This document shows, one piece after another, positions 1 to 5,845 of a stretch of 14,976 nt of DNA (its first letter is position 1; the number at the start of each line of letters is the position of its first letter). The notes under the pieces were generated by a model. The model did not search any database, had not been told where the DNA came from, and saw only the letters and a list, made by a program, of their open reading frames with translations. The stretch covers positions 1 through 14,976 of the forward strand of contig JACQSP010000030.1 in NCBI GenBank assembly GCA_016205905.1. Direction: 5' to 3'. The position numbers and the translations under genes were made by a program. Origin of the DNA: Candidatus Woesearchaeota archaeon (GTDB taxonomy: Archaea; Nanobdellota; Nanobdellia; Woesearchaeales; DSVV01).

Positions 1-253
1 AACTGTTGAAACAATAATTTGTTTTGCATTTATTCTTGAACAATTCAAATTATTATCTAAAATAAGAATAAAACAAGTTCAAAAAGAGTTGTCTTTATAT
101 AGCAACTGAATTTGGCAATTGCCTCACAGTTAGTCTTATTGTTTTATCACCATTTAGTAGATGACATTAGTTTTATGGCAATTACTTAATATTGCATTAT
201 AATCTTTATGCCCTATTATTTATGTCATTTACTAATTGGTTGTGTTATGAATG
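1..253. other. Left-edge region without a confident gene
   Basis: No convincing complete gene is visible. One plus-strand frame is open from the window edge to a TGA at 107-109 (35 codons) and could be the tail of a gene entering from the left. A minus-strand ATG at 29 also opens leftward (MQNKLLFQQ...) and could be the start of a gene leaving the window. Neither can be decided from this sequence. A 10-bp perfect palindrome (GGCAATTGCC) lies at 114-123, and its half TGGCAATT recurs near 176. The last part is the 3' flank of the nuclease-like gene; no clear T-tract terminator is seen there. Confidence 0.3.
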
Positions 254-1486
254 TTATTTTAAGTTAAAGTATTTCTTGAGCTTTTTTTCATACTTTTTGT
301 TTATTTCAAAGAAAGTATTATCATCTGATACTTTGTCTAATCTTTCCTTCCCTCTTTGTATAGTCTTTCGAGTGATTCCTGATAGTATTCCTGCGATACT
401 CTTACTAATAAAATGGGAATTATTAGTTCTTATTTTCATTTTATCAACTAGCTCTTTCCTTGATAAACGTTTCTTACTTTTTAATAAAACTTCGTAATAT
501 GCATATGAATCATGGCTCCATTCTTTTAATAGATTTAAATAATTCTTAATTTCATCAGATGACCACCCGTTTATATTCTTTCTTTCCCCTTTTTTCTGCC
601 TTGGTGGTCGGGAAAAATATTCCTTGATTAAATCTCTGTATTTATTTTCTAATATATAACTGTTACTTTTTTCGTAGAAATTATAGAGATATTCTTTTTT
701 TATCTTGTCTGTTTTTGCTTTTAATGCTCCAGTTAAATTACCCTTAAAGTTTTTCTCACCTAATTTACTTGACATTTTCTTTCTTAATACTCCACTTTTA
801 ACATCTCCTTTTCTTGAGGATAGTATTTCTAAAAAGATACTCTGTGTCGGACTTGTTTCATCAAGAAATTCAAACAATTCATTCTTTCTCCAACTAGATT
901 TCCCGTCAAGATATTTTTTATTATCAATTATATTTAAGATGATTTTATTTTTTGTTATATACTTTTCAGGTGTTTTGTACTTCCTAATTTTTTTGTTGAA
1001 TTTTTCTTTTACATTATCTAATCTATTTGTTGAAACACTTGTTTTTGATAATAACCATAATATCTTGAATTCTTCGTCTGTTGATAATGAAAAGTCAATT
1101 TTAAAGAAAAGATCTCCATATTTCTGTTTGTATTTAATATCAAATGCTAATATTTGCCTACCATTTGTTAGGATACACCATCGAACTCTGTGCTTAAGAG
1201 CATAATCTACTATCTGTTTTATATTTCCTTCATGCAATTCGTGTCTAAAGGGTTTTGCTTCAACAAAGATTTTATGTTTATCGCCTATTTTAAGAGCAAC
1301 GTCAACATATTTATAATCTTGCTCTACGTCCCATGTCAAAGAATCCCAACCTAATAATTCTAAGAATGGAAAAATAAATTTTGTGATAGTATCTTTCTCT
1401 TTAACTTCCTTTTCACTATTGGATTGATTATCTACCCTTTCTCTATATTTATCAAATTGTCTTTTTGCACTCTCAAATTCCCCCAT
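254..1486 (-). CDS. PD-(D/E)XK nuclease-like protein (HsdR N-terminal type) with duplicated C-terminal domain
   Basis: The N-terminal ~130 residues resemble the N-terminal nuclease domain of type I restriction HsdR subunits: a conserved acidic helix ending in LELLGWD, then VDVALKI, then FVEAK. These give the D...ExK nuclease core (about D62, E76, K78 counted from the ATG), followed by ILTNGRQILAFDI, also typical of the family. No helicase domain follows. Instead the C-terminal half holds two similar ~75-residue units (about residues 218-291 and 330-407), each ending in a KY-x3-L(I/K)K-x-YF pattern, probably winged-helix-like DNA-binding modules. I prefer the ATG at 1486 because an AGGTGA ribosome site ends 5 bases upstream; a GTG at 1495 would overlap that site. 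No methylase or specificity subunit is adjacent, so a complete restriction system is not shown. It could equally be a solitary defence or repair nuclease. Confidence 0.75.
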   Translation of the reverse strand: MGEFESAKRQFDKYRERVDNQSNSEKEVKEKDTITKFIFPFLELLGWDSLTWDVEQDYKYVDVALKIGDKHKIFVEAKPFRHELHEGNIKQIVDYALKHRVRWCILTNGRQILAFDIKYKQKYGDLFFKIDFSLSTDEEFKILWLLSKTSVSTNRLDNVKEKFNKKIRKYKTPEKYITKNKIILNIIDNKKYLDGKSSWRKNELFEFLDETSPTQSIFLEILSSRKGDVKSGVLRKKMSSKLGEKNFKGNLTGALKAKTDKIKKEYLYNFYEKSNSYILENKYRDLIKEYFSRPPRQKKGERKNINGWSSDEIKNYLNLLKEWSHDSYAYYEVLLKSKKRLSRKELVDKMKIRTNNSHFISKSIAGILSGITRKTIQRGKERLDKVSDDNTFFEINKKYEKKLKKYFNLK

Positions 1487-1530
1487 TTTTTTCACCTAAC
1501 TAATTTTTAATCTGTTCTTAACATCACAAC

Positions 1531-1542
1531 CATTATATATTT
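1531..1542 (-). promoter_or_regulatory. TATA box for the nuclease-like gene
   Basis: The minus strand reads AAATATATAATG here, an archaeal TATA-like element. A transcript starting about 25 bases downstream (near 1510) would have a leader of about 25 bases containing the AGGTGA ribosome site of the nuclease gene. Position and base content are the only evidence. Confidence 0.5.
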
Positions 1543-1553
1543 CCCCTTCCCTC

Positions 1554-1832
1554 TTATTCGGGTGGCATTCTAAGTATTATTCTGAATATATTTGCTGGTG
1601 CTTTCGAGAGGTCAACAACACTTTTCCATGCTAAACTAAAGTTCTTTGTTATGATTAAAACATAAATCCATCTTATTGCCAAAATAATTGGAAGGAATGC
1701 TACTGCAATAGCTCTTTGATTAGTATAAACATCATAAAGTATAATGATAAGTATGCATATAAATGCAAATTCGATTGTTGATAAGCCCAAAATCTTTTTT
1801 TCGGTTTCAGCCATTTTTTTGAGATCTTTCAT
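1554..1832 (-). CDS. Small two-helix membrane protein, function unknown
   Basis: A 92-residue protein with a charged N-terminus, two hydrophobic segments (about residues 18-35 and 42-61) separated by a short polar turn (TNQR), and an amphipathic C-terminal tail ending in MPPE. This predicts a membrane hairpin with both ends on the same side. I do not recognise a family. GGAG lies three bases upstream of the ATG at 1832, a short spacing; a second ATG at 1814 (MAETEKK) is possible but lacks a ribosome site. It is about 45 bases downstream of the small helix-turn-helix gene and could share its transcript. Confidence 0.6.
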   Translation of the reverse strand: MKDLKKMAETEKKILGLSTIEFAFICILIIILYDVYTNQRAIAVAFLPIILAIRWIYVLIITKNFSLAWKSVVDLSKAPANIFRIILRMPPE

Positions 1833-1875
1833 TGACTCCGTTGTGGATTCTTGGTTTCATTTTCTTTGCTATTTT

Positions 1876-2106
1876 TTATTTAAAACAGGAACAAAAAAGC
1901 AAATCTTTTTGTCTCATTTTTTTAAAATAAAAATAAAAATTTTTTGCGGTCAAATGCACTTTTTTTTTGTTCATTTCTCGAATTACCTTCAGATAATCAG
2001 AAACCATTGGTTCTCCTGTTTTACATAATTCAGCTATTTCTTTGTTGGATAGCTTTTTTTTATTTAATTCTACAAAAATTAATGCTTTTTTAAATACTTC
2101 CTCCAT
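1876..2106 (-). CDS. Small helix-turn-helix protein
   Basis: A 76-residue ORF whose first 45 residues read as a helix-turn-helix: LSNKEIAELCKTGEPMVSDYLKVIRE, with the spacing of a recognition helix after KTGEP. This suggests DNA binding, so it may be a regulator. The ATG at 2106 lies inside the last codons of the HAD gene (28-base overlap) and is preceded by a GGGGGT ribosome site within that gene, so translation is probably coupled to it. Residues after about 45 are encoded by a run of nine A followed by A/T-rich low-complexity DNA (NFYFYFKK), so the C-terminus may be spurious or altered by an indel in the run. The family is not identified. Confidence 0.55.
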   Translation of the reverse strand: MEEVFKKALIFVELNKKKLSNKEIAELCKTGEPMVSDYLKVIREMNKKKVHLTAKNFYFYFKKMRQKDLLFCSCFK

Positions 2107-2768
2107 TTTACAACCCCCATCAATTCCTCAAATCTCTTAATCTTATAATCCGCCCAAACAACCTTCCCCTGCCCAAGATAACCATATCTTGCAAAACAAG
2201 TTTTCATTCCAACTCTTTTTGCTCCTAATATATCCCTTTCAGGCCAGTCTCCTACATGCATTGCCTCTGAGGAATCTACTTTCAATAGTTTCAGAGCTTT
2301 TCTGAATGGAAGTGTTGAAGGTTTTTGCCTTAGGGTATCTTCTTTGCCAACAACAACATCAAATATGCCAGCAATCCCCATCTCATCTAATCTCATGTAA
2401 GCTTTTAATCTTGGTGCATCAGTTACTATTGCGAGCATTATACCTTTTTTCTTTAATTCCTTCAATGTTGATTTAACTTTTGGATAAGGTTTTAACAAGC
2501 TATATTTTGTCTTCAAATAGGAATTTATACCAGCAGCAAGTATTCTTTCGCTATAATTATTATAATTTTTCAGAAACTTTGAAAAAACGTCGTCGCTCTC
2601 AATGCCATGAGAAAGATAAAAGTCAAACAGCTCTTTCCTAAATTTTTTCCTATTTCCTTTAAACCCAGCTTTTATCATTGCATCTATTGCAGCAGCTGTT
2701 GCTTTCTTCTTAAAGTTGATGAAATCTATTAATGTATTGTCAAGATCAAATGTTATTGCTTTTATCAT
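2079..2768 (-). CDS. HAD superfamily subfamily IA phosphatase
   Basis: A 229-residue haloacid dehalogenase-like hydrolase, of the length usual for the phosphoglycolate phosphatase-like group. All four motifs are present: motif I FDLDNT (nucleophile D8, acid/base D10), motif II VTDAP (T116), motif III Lys in RQKPS (K149), and motif IV HVGDWPERD (D174 and D179, Mg2+ binding). A helical cap lies between residues 15 and 95. It should remove phosphate from a small metabolite in the cytoplasm; the substrate cannot be told from sequence. The ATG at 2768 lies 23-32 bases from a TATA box, so the mRNA is probably leaderless. Its 3' end overlaps the small helix-turn-helix gene. Confidence 0.88.
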   Translation of the reverse strand: MIKAITFDLDNTLIDFINFKKKATAAAIDAMIKAGFKGNRKKFRKELFDFYLSHGIESDDVFSKFLKNYNNYSERILAAGINSYLKTKYSLLKPYPKVKSTLKELKKKGIMLAIVTDAPRLKAYMRLDEMGIAGIFDVVVGKEDTLRQKPSTLPFRKALKLLKVDSSEAMHVGDWPERDILGAKRVGMKTCFARYGYLGQGKVVWADYKIKRFEELMGVVKWRKYLKKH

Positions 2769-2790
2769 TAAGTATATTATTTGCTATTCT

Positions 2791-2800
2791 TATATATAAA
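2791..2800 (-). promoter_or_regulatory. TATA box of the HAD gene (leaderless transcript)
   Basis: The minus strand reads TTTATATATA, ending 23 bases before the HAD ATG. With the archaeal TATA-to-start distance of about 25 bases, transcription would begin at or next to the start codon. It follows directly after the T-tract that ends the preceding cassette. Confidence 0.6.
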
Positions 2801-2806
2801 TATTCT

Positions 2807-2818
2807 TCAAAAAAGCTA
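2807..2818 (-). terminator. T-tract terminator after the proximal cassette
   Basis: Minus-strand TAG followed by C and six T. Archaeal transcription often terminates at such T-tracts without a hairpin. It sits immediately after the stop codon of the third cassette gene and 7 bases before the next TATA box. Confidence 0.5.
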
Positions 2819-2845
2819 ATTAAAACAGCTATTCTGCGTGAGAAT
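2807..2845. repeat. 39-bp direct repeat, left copy (matches 4321-4359)
   Basis: This 39-bp stretch matches 4321-4359 at 37 of 39 positions. It covers the last codons of the endonuclease III-like fragment, its TAG stop and the following T-tract (minus-strand reading). The coding sequence just upstream in the two copies is much more diverged, with many synonymous changes. It marks the 3' border of the proximal cassette. Confidence 0.8.
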
Positions 2846-3010
2846 TGCCCCAAAAATAATCTCTAACTGCTGATGTTCTGTTTTTGGATAAGAATAATCA
2901 TTTGAATGATACTCTGGCTTAAGTTTACCATCTAAAGTTATGGGCCACCAGCCTTGTTGACCGTAGTTTTTTAGCAGGGTTTGGTAGATTTTGGTTAGTT
3001 TATGCTTCAT
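2816..3010 (-). pseudogene. N-terminal fragment of an endonuclease III-related DNA glycosylase (proximal cassette)
   Basis: A 64-residue ORF with the hallmark start of endonuclease III-related/MagIII-like proteins: a short helix, YGQQGWWP (residues 16-23), then LEIIFGAILTQNS (about 49-61). It stops three residues later. The helix-hairpin-helix, the catalytic Lys/Asp and any iron-sulfur ligands, which come later in full proteins, are absent, so it cannot be an active glycosylase. Its ATG overlaps the HEPN stop as ATGA (3007-3010), so it is placed as a translated third cassette gene. A diverged copy lies at 4330-4547 and stops at the same codon. Either it is a decayed remnant carried along by duplication, or a short protein kept for another purpose; the sequence does not decide. 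Confidence 0.7.
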
Positions 3011-3632
3011 TTTTCTACCACTTGTTTTAGCTCATTAAAGAACTCTTTTGCCCTCTTTAAACTTGTTACTGCATATATCTGTTTTATATCTTCTGTTGTT
3101 TCATACGTAAATCTTGATATTTTATCATATTCATTTAAAAAATCTTTAGATAAATACTTTGCTTTTTCTTTAAAGTCATCAAAATTCAATAATTCACTTG
3201 CTTCTTTTTGAATTTCAATAAATTGTTTGTACAATTCTTTTGCAATATAATTGTTCTTAACACAAAAATACAGAAATGCTTGTGCAGTTATTTTATGAAT
3301 GCCTAAGACTGATTTAATTCTTACACATTTATGTGCTAAAATCATATGGATTGCATAAAACATAGAATAATACGCTGTGTTTATGACCCATAAAAAACAT
3401 TCATAATCTTCGTTTACTGAATGAACCTCTTTGAATTCCTTTTTAGTAGAGATATATTCAGAAAAATTTCAGCAGCTGTTAGGGATAACTTTGCTTGTTT
3501 CTTATAAAAAGTTACAAGTCTTATTTTATCAGTATCATCAATAGACGTTCTAATATCTTTATTTGAAATAAGTTCAGTTATTATTTGATTAGCATTTCTT
3601 ATTTGCTCTTCAAACTTTTTATCTTCATTCAT
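3007..3632 (-). pseudogene. HEPN-domain protein with a frameshift (proximal cassette)
   Basis: Two minus-strand frames together encode one HEPN protein of about 208 residues. The first (ATG 3632 to the stop near 3414) gives FYKKQAKLSLTAAEIFLNIS. The second, joined near 3448-3455, continues EFKEVHSVNEDYECF, then INTAYYSMFYAIHMILAH, the central HEPN helix, and ends past ISRFTYETTEDI, the R-x-F-x-Y version of the HEPN active-site motif. Adding one A to the run of five A at the junction restores a single frame (LLKKEFKEV). The start is fixed by an ATGA overlap with the MNT stop (3629-3632); a TTG at 3644 is less likely. HEPN proteins are commonly RNA-cleaving toxins or their relatives paired with MNT. 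The break could be real decay, -1 frameshifting at the A-run, or a homopolymer sequencing error. Confidence 0.75.
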
Positions 3633-4222
3633 TGTAACCTGCAAAATATTTCAGCACCATATATTACAACATGACGCTTAATCACTTCTGTTGCAACATT
3701 TAGTTCATCCATGTTTTTCATTTCATTAAATGACTTTTCATCTACAATAATATCGTGAATTGGAACAGGTGATATGTGCTTAATGTTATTAATTGTCTTT
3801 TCCATGGTATTGATATCTTTTTTATTGGGCATAATCACCAATATATCTAAATCTGAATTTTTTCTTTGTGCACCTTTTGCATATGAGCCAAATATAACAA
3901 GTGAAAAGAATTTTGTTTTTGATTCTTTTATAATGTCATTAATGATTACCCTTATTTTTGGATTTCTTGCCAAAAATACCTCTTTTTTATATTCTTCTGC
4001 CTTGACAAGATATTTTATATTTATCAAGGGACTTATTTGAACCACACTTGTTTTTCCGGCTTTTTTTATAGTAAGAATGTTTTTTCCTTTTAACTTATGA
4101 ACATTTTGCTGCACAAGATAATAAACAACACCTATCTTTTTGGATAATTCTCTTATACCGACAAGCTGCTCCTTGTTGTCTATTAGATGGGTTAAAATTT
4201 TTAATTGTGTATTTATTAGCAT
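3629..4222 (-). CDS. Winged-helix plus minimal nucleotidyltransferase (MNT) protein (proximal cassette)
   Basis: A 197-residue protein. Residues 5-65 form a winged helix-turn-helix (IRELSKKIGVVYYLVQQNVHKL with a basic wing). Residues 100-190 are a polymerase-beta-type minimal nucleotidyltransferase: LVIFGSYAKG, then NSDLDILVI (G112, S113, D124, D126), with a third Asp in PIHDIIV (D157). The full catalytic set is therefore present. In known MNT-HEPN modules the MNT acts as antitoxin by adding nucleotides to the HEPN protein; the winged helix suggests that it also represses its own promoter. Its TGA overlaps the HEPN start as ATGA. The distal cassette protein (5071-5667) has the same architecture but low identity, so the copies are old. 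Confidence 0.85.
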   Translation of the reverse strand: MLINTQLKILTHLIDNKEQLVGIRELSKKIGVVYYLVQQNVHKLKGKNILTIKKAGKTSVVQISPLINIKYLVKAEEYKKEVFLARNPKIRVIINDIIKESKTKFFSLVIFGSYAKGAQRKNSDLDILVIMPNKKDINTMEKTINNIKHISPVPIHDIIVDEKSFNEMKNMDELNVATEVIKRHVVIYGAEIFCRLQ

Positions 4223-4228
4223 TTTTAT

Positions 4229-4274
4229 TGATATTGTTTATAATATCACATGGTATTATCACTAATATATAAAA
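4229..4274 (-). promoter_or_regulatory. Promoter and possible operator of the proximal cassette
   Basis: A TATA-like TTTTATATATT occupies 4264-4274 on the minus strand, 42 or more bases from the MNT ATG, so the leader would be about 20 bases. Between them is an inverted repeat, GATATT and AATATC, six-base arms with a six-base spacer (about 4230-4247), and repeated GTGATA words. These differ from the palindromes of the distal cassette, so each MNT may recognise its own site. Binding is inferred only. Confidence 0.45.
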
Positions 4275-4320
4275 GTTTTGGTTTGATATTAAAACCTAAG
4301 CAAAACCGCAATATTTGAAA

Positions 4321-4332
4321 TCAAAAAAACTA
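4321..4332 (-). terminator. T-tract terminator after the distal cassette
   Basis: Minus-strand TAG followed by seven T, matching the tract after the proximal cassette, and the likely 3' end of the distal cassette transcript. Confidence 0.5.
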
Positions 4333-4359
4333 ATTAAAATAGCTATTCTGCGTGAGAAT
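4321..4359. repeat. 39-bp direct repeat, right copy (matches 2807-2845)
   Basis: Second copy of the border repeat, 1514 bp from the first. It contains the LTQNS codons, the TAG stop and seven T on the minus strand. One of its two mismatches changes Cys to Tyr in the encoded fragment. Confidence 0.8.
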
Positions 4360-4547
4360 CGCGCCAAATATGACTTCTAATTGCTGCTTTTCATCAATTT
4401 TGCCATTAATATTTTTTGGACCGCCACAATACTCAGGAACAAGCTTGCCTTTTTGAGTAACTGGCCACCAGCCTTGATGACCATATACTCATTAAGCATT
4501 ATTCTATAACTGTTTTCAAGTTTTTTTTTGATGTTATTTTTGCTCAT
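4330..4547 (-). pseudogene. Frameshifted N-terminal fragment of an endonuclease III-related glycosylase (distal cassette)
   Basis: Read with one frame change near 4483-4487, this stretch encodes an N-terminal helix (KKKLENSYRIMLNEY), then YGHQGWWPVT, GKLVPEY, and finally QQLEVIFGAILTQNS, ending YFN and TAG. It aligns along its whole length with the proximal fragment. The break is explained by an extra AT in TATATGG, which puts the first part out of frame with the rest. There is no ribosome site at the ATG (4547); a GTG at 4574 is possible. The catalytic part of a glycosylase is missing. It is a pseudogene of an already truncated gene, lying just 3' of the distal HEPN gene. Confidence 0.7.
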
Positions 4548-4577
4548 TTTGAAGTTATTTCGGAGGCGTTTCACGCA

Positions 4578-5090
4578 TTATTTCTCATGTATTATCTCTC
4601 TTGTTATATCAATCAATTCTTTGCACATCTTTGTCAATTCGTCAAACTCGTTTCTTTCTTTAAATGCAATTTCTACACCATACTGAAAATCCTCTCGAAT
4701 TTTAATAACACTATGATCCACTTCTTTAATTTTTGTAATTTTTAATGCATCAAGAAATTTGTGGTCAATAGCTATGGTTCCTTCTTCTATCAACAATTCA
4801 ATAACTGCCAAAGTGCATTCCTGATTCCTTGATTCATAACCATATTTTCTGAGGATTGCTAAGAAACAATGATATAAGCAATAGAAGAAAGCACTTGTTG
4901 ACCAGTCTGAATAACCACCTTCATCAAGATATAACGCTGCATTTAGATTATGCTCTGCTTTTGCAATATGTTTCTCTGCTACATCTTTATCAGGATTGCC
5001 TTTAATTAAACCTCTGTGCAGACCAGTCTCTTCTAATTCTTTCTTTGCTTTATTCAGACACCATTTTAATTTATTGGAAGCTTGTGACAC
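4578..5090 (-). CDS. HEPN-domain protein (distal cassette)
   Basis: A 170-residue, all-helical protein of the HEPN superfamily, close to the UPF0332 type. Recognisable parts are AEKHIAKAEHNLNAALYL (about 38-55), the central STSAFFYCLYHCFLAILRKYG (about 64-84), and IREDFQYG (131-138), which takes the place of the R-x4-6-H active site of HEPN ribonucleases; Tyr stands where the His would be, as in many MNT partners. The role inferred from the family is an RNA-cleaving toxin or MNT substrate. The GTG at 5090 is well supported: GGGGTGA precedes it by seven bases, within the 3' end of the MNT gene (20-base overlap). Unlike the proximal HEPN, the frame is intact. Confidence 0.8.
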   Translation of the reverse strand: MSQASNKLKWCLNKAKKELEETGLHRGLIKGNPDKDVAEKHIAKAEHNLNAALYLDEGGYSDWSTSAFFYCLYHCFLAILRKYGYESRNQECTLAVIELLIEEGTIAIDHKFLDALKITKIKEVDHSVIKIREDFQYGVEIAFKERNEFDELTKMCKELIDITREIIHEK

Positions 5091-5667
5091 ACTTTATCAC
5101 CCCAATTAACTTATCATAGCCATGCAGAACATATCCTCTTCTCAAAGCATTTAATATTACAGGATCTTTCTTATTTAAATTGTTCATGATATCTTGGCGG
5201 GATTGCATGATTGGATGGATTGGTTTAAGCAAGATTTTATTCTTCTCGCTAATAAAATGTTTTACATTTTTTATATTTTTCTGTCTAAAAATAAGCAATA
5301 AATCAATATCATTTGCTGTTTTGGGTTGCCTAATAATAGATCCAAAGATAATTGCAATTTCTAAATCTTTAAATAAATCTTCGAACTCAGATAACCATCT
5401 GGAAGCATTTTCTCTCGCTTCATTAATCAGCAATGTTTCAATTATTCTGGCAGCATAGTAATCTTTTAAATTTACTTTGTAAAATGTTGCCTTTCCCATT
5501 TGCTTGGCTGTTAAAAGCCCTTGTTTATGCAGGTTTTTTAGGATTTTTAAAGCTCCCCTTGGAGTTGTGCCTATTTGCTTTGAGATTGAGTTGGCATTAT
5601 AATCATTATTAAAGTCTTTAAATAACTTCAATAATGCCTCATTTTCTTTTGAAGTTAATGCTGTCAT
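5071..5667 (-). CDS. Winged-helix plus minimal nucleotidyltransferase protein, probably partly degenerate (distal cassette)
   Basis: A 198-residue protein. The N-terminal winged helix-turn-helix (residues 5-67) has a clear recognition helix (NSISKQIGTTPRGALKILKNL) and a wing (GKATFYKV). The C-terminal half is a minimal nucleotidyltransferase with IIFGSIIR (G109, S110) and NDIDLLLI (D120, D122). The loop lacks the usual Gly after GS-x-x-x, and the place of the third carboxylate reads KPIHPIMQ, so the Asp of the proximal copy (PIHDIIV) appears replaced by Pro. Catalysis may be lost while DNA binding and HEPN binding remain. ATG 5667 is the first in frame and follows a promoter with two palindromes. 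It begins the distal cassette. Confidence 0.82.
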   Translation of the reverse strand: MTALTSKENEALLKLFKDFNNDYNANSISKQIGTTPRGALKILKNLHKQGLLTAKQMGKATFYKVNLKDYYAARIIETLLINEARENASRWLSEFEDLFKDLEIAIIFGSIIRQPKTANDIDLLLIFRQKNIKNVKHFISEKNKILLKPIHPIMQSRQDIMNNLNKKDPVILNALRRGYVLHGYDKLIGVIKCVTSFQ

Positions 5668-5697
5668 TTTCAGTTTTAACCATGAGTTTATACATTG

Positions 5698-5741
5698 GAA
5701 CTATAAGTTCATATATAAGAACTATTAGTTCATATATAAAG
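5698..5741 (-). promoter_or_regulatory. Promoter with two 13-bp palindromic operator sites spaced 21 bp
   Basis: On the plus strand GAACTATAAGTTC (5698-5710) and GAACTATTAGTTC (5719-5731) are near-perfect palindromes, each followed by ATATATAA. Their starts are exactly 21 bp apart, two helical turns, so two dimers would bind the same face. The ATATATAA words are TATA boxes on the minus strand (5732-5741 and 5711-5718), so a bound protein would block TBP. The likely binder is the winged-helix MNT encoded 31 bases downstream; this is inference. The region 5668-5845 otherwise holds no gene. Confidence 0.65.
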
Positions 5742-5845
5742 TTTTTGGTTCTATCCCATTTTTAAGCAATAATAATCGAGAAAACACATGGAGATTGGTT
5801 CACAGAATATTCAGTAGTATTTTGTAGATAGTTTAGTATTGTTAC

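Noticed and set aside
705..1205. Plus-strand open frame of 166 codons
   Set aside because: It lies antisense to the nuclease-like gene, has Phe/Leu/Ser-rich composition typical of a shadow frame, and has no ribosome site or TATA box.
4377..4574. The 65-codon frame beginning MKRLRNNFK as an independent small protein
   Set aside because: After NEY it leaves the frame that encodes YGHQGWWP; homology with 2816-3010 shows that it is the out-of-frame reading of a frameshifted glycosylase fragment.
2807..5741. The cassette pair as a CRISPR-like array or insertion sequence
   Set aside because: The 39-bp repeats occur only twice, 1.5 kb apart, around coding genes; no transposase, spacers or terminal inverted repeats are seen.
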